Position numbers and translations under genes: made by a program. A stretch of DNA of 8,329 nt. It comes from Treponema sp. (GTDB lineage Bacteria; Spirochaetota; Spirochaetia; Treponematales; Treponemataceae). Below the pieces are notes generated by a model, which saw only the letters and a list, made by a program, of their open reading frames with translations, had not been told where the DNA came from and made no database searches. The stretch is taken from NCBI GenBank assembly GCA_017453705.1, contig JAFTEK010000036.1:1-8329 (forward strand), given 5' to 3'. Shown here piece by piece: positions 6,086 to 8,329 of the stretch. Numbering within the stretch: the first letter of the stretch is position 1; the number at the start of each line of letters is the position of its first letter.

Positions 6086-7144
6086 ATGGACATACCAGCA
6101 GGGCTTTTTGGTCAGAAATACTCAAGCAGAGATTACACAAAAGCAAAGTATTGGGGTAAAAATCAGTTTAACAGCTCATTTCCTGCATCGCTTGTTGCCT
6201 ATATGTCCTCAAAAAATATAAAACTTGTCTATTTAAAAACAGATGAAGATAATAACTTGTATCATGATTACATTTCTGGCGAAGAACTGTTTGGAATAGA
6301 CCCTCTTTCAGAACAGGCATTTTACAATTTTGAGGCTGGCTATTCATCTTATGAAAGGTTTTACACTGGTGACAGAGAAAAAATCGACCTTGTAATGATG
6401 AACCGGGAAACGGAAAAAAATCTCTGCGGCTTGGAAGTAAAATTGACAGCATTACCAGACAATACAACAAAGAAGTTTTCCGAGGACAAATACAGTTGTG
6501 AAATCGTAATGCGTCCGCCTACAATTTGTTTTCTTGCGTGTTCAATTTGCGAAAATTACGAAAACAATAAAGAACATCTCAGAAGTTTAATTTCGGGAAT
6601 TCCTAAAATCAACCATTGGGAAACGTCTGAAGAGGTAGCACCTCACTACAAGGCAATTGAAAATGTAATTTTGAAAGTTGCGTCAGATATGGCAGATAAA
6701 CAATCTCCGTTAATTTTGCAACCCGTCTGGAAAACCGTAAAAGATAAAATGCAGCTGGCGGATGATTGCCTTGATGCTTTTGTATGGTCTAATCTGGCAG
6801 TCTTGCAAATGTGCCTGAAAGGTGAGGAAAACTCTGGAACGGAAATCTCACGTTTTAAAAGAACTATTGTATGGATTTACAAAATGCTCTTTGACTTTTG
6901 TGCCTATGATAAATTTGATTATGTTGAGATAATAAAAAATCATTCGTATGGAAATGCAAATGACAAGGCTTTTGCTATTTCTGGAATTCAAACCTATAAA
7001 TTTCTTGCCTGTGCTGAACTCACACATCCTAGAATCCATAAAAGTGAAATTAGAAATATAATTCTTGGTGGCGGTCAGAATATGCTCAGCCCGGAACGTC
7101 GTTTTGATGCGGTTCTGTTTTATAGCCCGGAAATTTTCAACTGA
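6086..7144 (+). CDS. Type II restriction endonuclease, HindVP-like
   Basis: The 352-residue protein is assigned from its N-terminal pattern, WGKNQFNSSFPASL (residues 23-36), which I recognise from the HindVP family of type II endonucleases that cut GRCGYC. A PD-(D/E)XK active site is visible as Asp101 followed by Glu117-Val-Lys119 in LCGLEVKL; these residues would bind the metal ions for double-strand cleavage. I start at ATG 6086, behind GAGGGGG (6077-6083) and downstream of the predicted promoter; an in-frame TTG at 6068 would add six residues. The stop lies 19 bp before a C5-cytosine methyltransferase, the usual partner for HindVP. The exact recognition sequence is inference from family; low occurrence of GRCGYC in the window is consistent with it. 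The gene is intact and A+T-rich compared with the exporter genes, which suggests acquisition as a cassette. Confidence 0.75.
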   Translation: MDIPAGLFGQKYSSRDYTKAKYWGKNQFNSSFPASLVAYMSSKNIKLVYLKTDEDNNLYHDYISGEELFGIDPLSEQAFYNFEAGYSSYERFYTGDREKIDLVMMNRETEKNLCGLEVKLTALPDNTTKKFSEDKYSCEIVMRPPTICFLACSICENYENNKEHLRSLISGIPKINHWETSEEVAPHYKAIENVILKVASDMADKQSPLILQPVWKTVKDKMQLADDCLDAFVWSNLAVLQMCLKGEENSGTEISRFKRTIVWIYKMLFDFCAYDKFDYVEIIKNHSYGNANDKAFAISGIQTYKFLACAELTHPRIHKSEIRNIILGGGQNMLSPERRFDAVLFYSPEIFN

Positions 7145-7163
7145 TATGGATGGGGGGAATTGA

Positions 7164-8102
7164 ATGAAAGTTGTTGATTTGTTTTGTGGCTGCGGCGGAT
7201 TAAGCCTTGGGTTTCTTAAAGCTGGCTTTGATATAACGGCAGGTTTTGATATTTGGGATGAAGCGATAGAAGTCTATCGTAAAAATTTTAATCACCCTGT
7301 CATTAAGCAAGACTTGATGAACGTTGCAGAATCAGTAGAAAAAATTGTCTCTTATGCTCCTGAAATGATTATCGGGGGACCGCCTTGTCAGGATTTTTCT
7401 TCCGCAGGAAAACGAGATGAGAATAATGGTCGGGGAGACCTTACTGTCTCTTATGCAAAAATAATCTCAACAGTCAGACCAAAATGGTTTGTAATGGAAA
7501 ATGTCGAGCGGATAAAGAAAACACAGAAGCTTGTAGACGCAATAAATATTTATAAAGAAGCTGGTTATGGACTGACATATACAGTTTTAGATGCAAGCCT
7601 TTGTGGTGTTCCGCAGAAAAGAAAAAGATTTGTAATGATAGGTCATCTTGGTTCTGCAGATGGCTTTATGAATTTTGCCCTTCAAGAAAAACTTGCAAAA
7701 ACTCCAATGACCGTTGCAGACTATTTTGGAGACGAGCTTGATATAAAGTATTATTACCGTCACCCAAGAAGTTATGTTAGGAGAGGCATTTTCAGCGTGG
7801 ATGAACCAAGCCCTACAATAAGGGGCGTAAATCGTCCCATGCCGGAAGGTTATAAAATACACTCTAATGACCCGGTTGGTTCAAAAGATGGTATACGCCC
7901 TCTTACAACAAAAGAACGTAGTATGATACAGACTTTCCCAAAAGATTTTGTATTCTTGGGGTCAAAGACAAACCAAGAACAAATGATTGGAAATGCAGTT
8001 CCTGTAAATCTTGGAAAATACATCGCAGAGTCTATAAAATCATATATTATCAATATTTCGGAAGTATCGAAAGATTTTGTTGTAAGCAGAGAAATCGCCT
8101 AA
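7164..8102 (+). CDS. DNA (cytosine-5-)-methyltransferase of the type II system
   Basis: The 312-residue enzyme transfers a methyl group from S-adenosylmethionine to carbon 5 of cytosine and should protect host DNA from the endonuclease encoded just upstream. The conserved motifs are in standard order: motif I VDLFCGCGGLSLGF (4-17, cofactor binding), motif IV GGPPCQDFS (71-79) with catalytic Cys75, motif VI ENV (112-114), motif VIII QKRKR (151-155), the motif IX region RPLTTKERSMIQTFP (245-259), and motif X IGNAVP (275-280). The target-recognition segment between VIII and IX (about 165-240) is short, typical of small mono-specific enzymes. The start ATG follows GGGGGG (7152-7157). All key residues are intact, so the enzyme should be active. 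Endonuclease-first order with no controller gene means timing of protection is not explained by the visible sequence. Confidence 0.95.
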   Translation: MKVVDLFCGCGGLSLGFLKAGFDITAGFDIWDEAIEVYRKNFNHPVIKQDLMNVAESVEKIVSYAPEMIIGGPPCQDFSSAGKRDENNGRGDLTVSYAKIISTVRPKWFVMENVERIKKTQKLVDAINIYKEAGYGLTYTVLDASLCGVPQKRKRFVMIGHLGSADGFMNFALQEKLAKTPMTVADYFGDELDIKYYYRHPRSYVRRGIFSVDEPSPTIRGVNRPMPEGYKIHSNDPVGSKDGIRPLTTKERSMIQTFPKDFVFLGSKTNQEQMIGNAVPVNLGKYIAESIKSYIINISEVSKDFVVSREIA

Positions 8103-8148
8103 TAGCCGTTATCTTGGGAAAAGATGAAAGGAAACGCACGGCGGTAGC

Positions 8149-8160
8149 AGTTTCAAAAGT
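8149..8160 (+). repeat. 12-bp repeat AGTTTCAAAAGT flanking the restriction-modification operon (right copy)
   Basis: AGTTTCAAAAGT here is the exact reverse complement of 6005-6016 (ACTTTTGAAACT) on the other side of the operon. Eleven of the bases also occur at 3518-3528 between the exporter genes. All copies are in non-coding DNA. It may be part of a dispersed intergenic repeat or mark the edges of an inserted cassette. Confidence 0.55.
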
Positions 8161-8237
8161 CCCAGGCAATTGTGCTGCTTGTAGCACGGTGATTTCCACA
8201 TTTTGTAGTCTTACATCGCGGAGCAAAACAAGAGCGT

Positions 8238-8329
8238 TACATTGGAACATTTTGCTCTTGTACATTAGAACATTTTGCTCTTGTACATTGGAACATTTTG
8301 CTCTTGTACATTAGAATGTTTTGTAGTTG
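8238..8329. repeat. 23-bp head-to-tail tandem repeat array, reaching the window end
   Basis: Units of 23 bp lie at 8238-8260, 8261-8283, 8284-8306 and 8307-8329. The first and third are identical and the second differs only by G to A at position 7 of the unit; the fourth has drifted. The core is ACATTTTGCTCTTG. A decayed copy can be seen at about 8199-8216 (ACATTTTGTAGTCTTACA). CAAGAGC at 8229-8235 is complementary to GCTCTTG in the first unit, so a hairpin can form at the array edge. There are no spacers between units. The array probably continues beyond the window. Its role is unknown; iterons or a variable-number repeat are possible. Confidence 0.85.

Noticed and set aside
8172..8187. Terminator after the methyltransferase (GTGCT/AGCAC stem)
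   Set aside because: The stem is only 5 bp and no T-tract follows, so I do not annotate it.
8114..8314. 66-codon plus-strand open frame ending in the tandem repeats
   Set aside because: Half of it is translation of the 23-bp repeat, its Cys/Leu/His-rich composition is not protein-like, and I see no ribosome binding site of note.
8238..8329. Repeats taken as a CRISPR array
   Set aside because: Units of 23 bp follow head to tail without unique spacers, and no cas gene is present.

Overview
The window looks like bacterial chromosome, most probably from a host-associated spirochaete of the Treponema type. That placement rests on the general appearance of the proteins and intergenic DNA as I remember them, not on a marker gene; no rRNA, tRNA or housekeeping gene is present. 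Base composition is visibly mosaic. The two ABC exporter genes (1736-5590) are G+C-rich, while the ATPase remnant on the left (294-1630) and the restriction-modification operon on the right (6086-8102) are A+T-rich, which suggests the flanks and the centre have different histories.

Left end (1-293): non-coding DNA with several matches to the relaxed DnaA-box consensus TTWTNCACA, two of them carried on the arms of a 14-bp perfect inverted repeat. An A+T-rich stretch follows, holding three copies of an A-tract/CTGCT motif spaced exactly 34 bp apart, and a good sigma-70-type promoter lies among them. The promoter drives a gene for an AAA-type ATPase with a C-terminal DUF4143-like domain (294-1630) that is broken by a one-base frameshift near 1130. 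A 15-bp inverted repeat (1659-1707) separates it from the convergent exporter genes.

Centre (1736-5590, minus strand): two half-transporters form an apparent operon, 652 aa first and then 587 aa. Their degenerate motifs are complementary: Asp for the catalytic Glu in the first, LSNGQ for LSGGQ in the second. This is the signature of a heterodimeric type IV multidrug-type ABC exporter (TM287/288, LmrCD, BmrCD class). The first protein has an unusual insertion of about 65 residues inside its nucleotide-binding domain, including six tandem hexapeptides encoded by an 18-bp repeat. The 132-bp gap between the genes holds two hairpins, one of them terminator-like.

Right (5591-8329): a 477-495 bp non-coding region carries a run of strong hairpins in front of the exporter operon and an extended -10 promoter in front of the restriction-modification genes. 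These encode a PD-(D/E)XK restriction endonuclease that I assign to the HindVP type (GRCGYC), followed 19 bp later by a C5-cytosine methyltransferase with all principal motifs. By my reading GRCGYC occurs only once in the window, far below simple expectation. The operon is flanked by inverted copies of a 12-bp sequence, of which 11 bp recur in the exporter intercistronic gap. The window ends inside a 23-bp head-to-tail tandem repeat array that probably continues beyond it.
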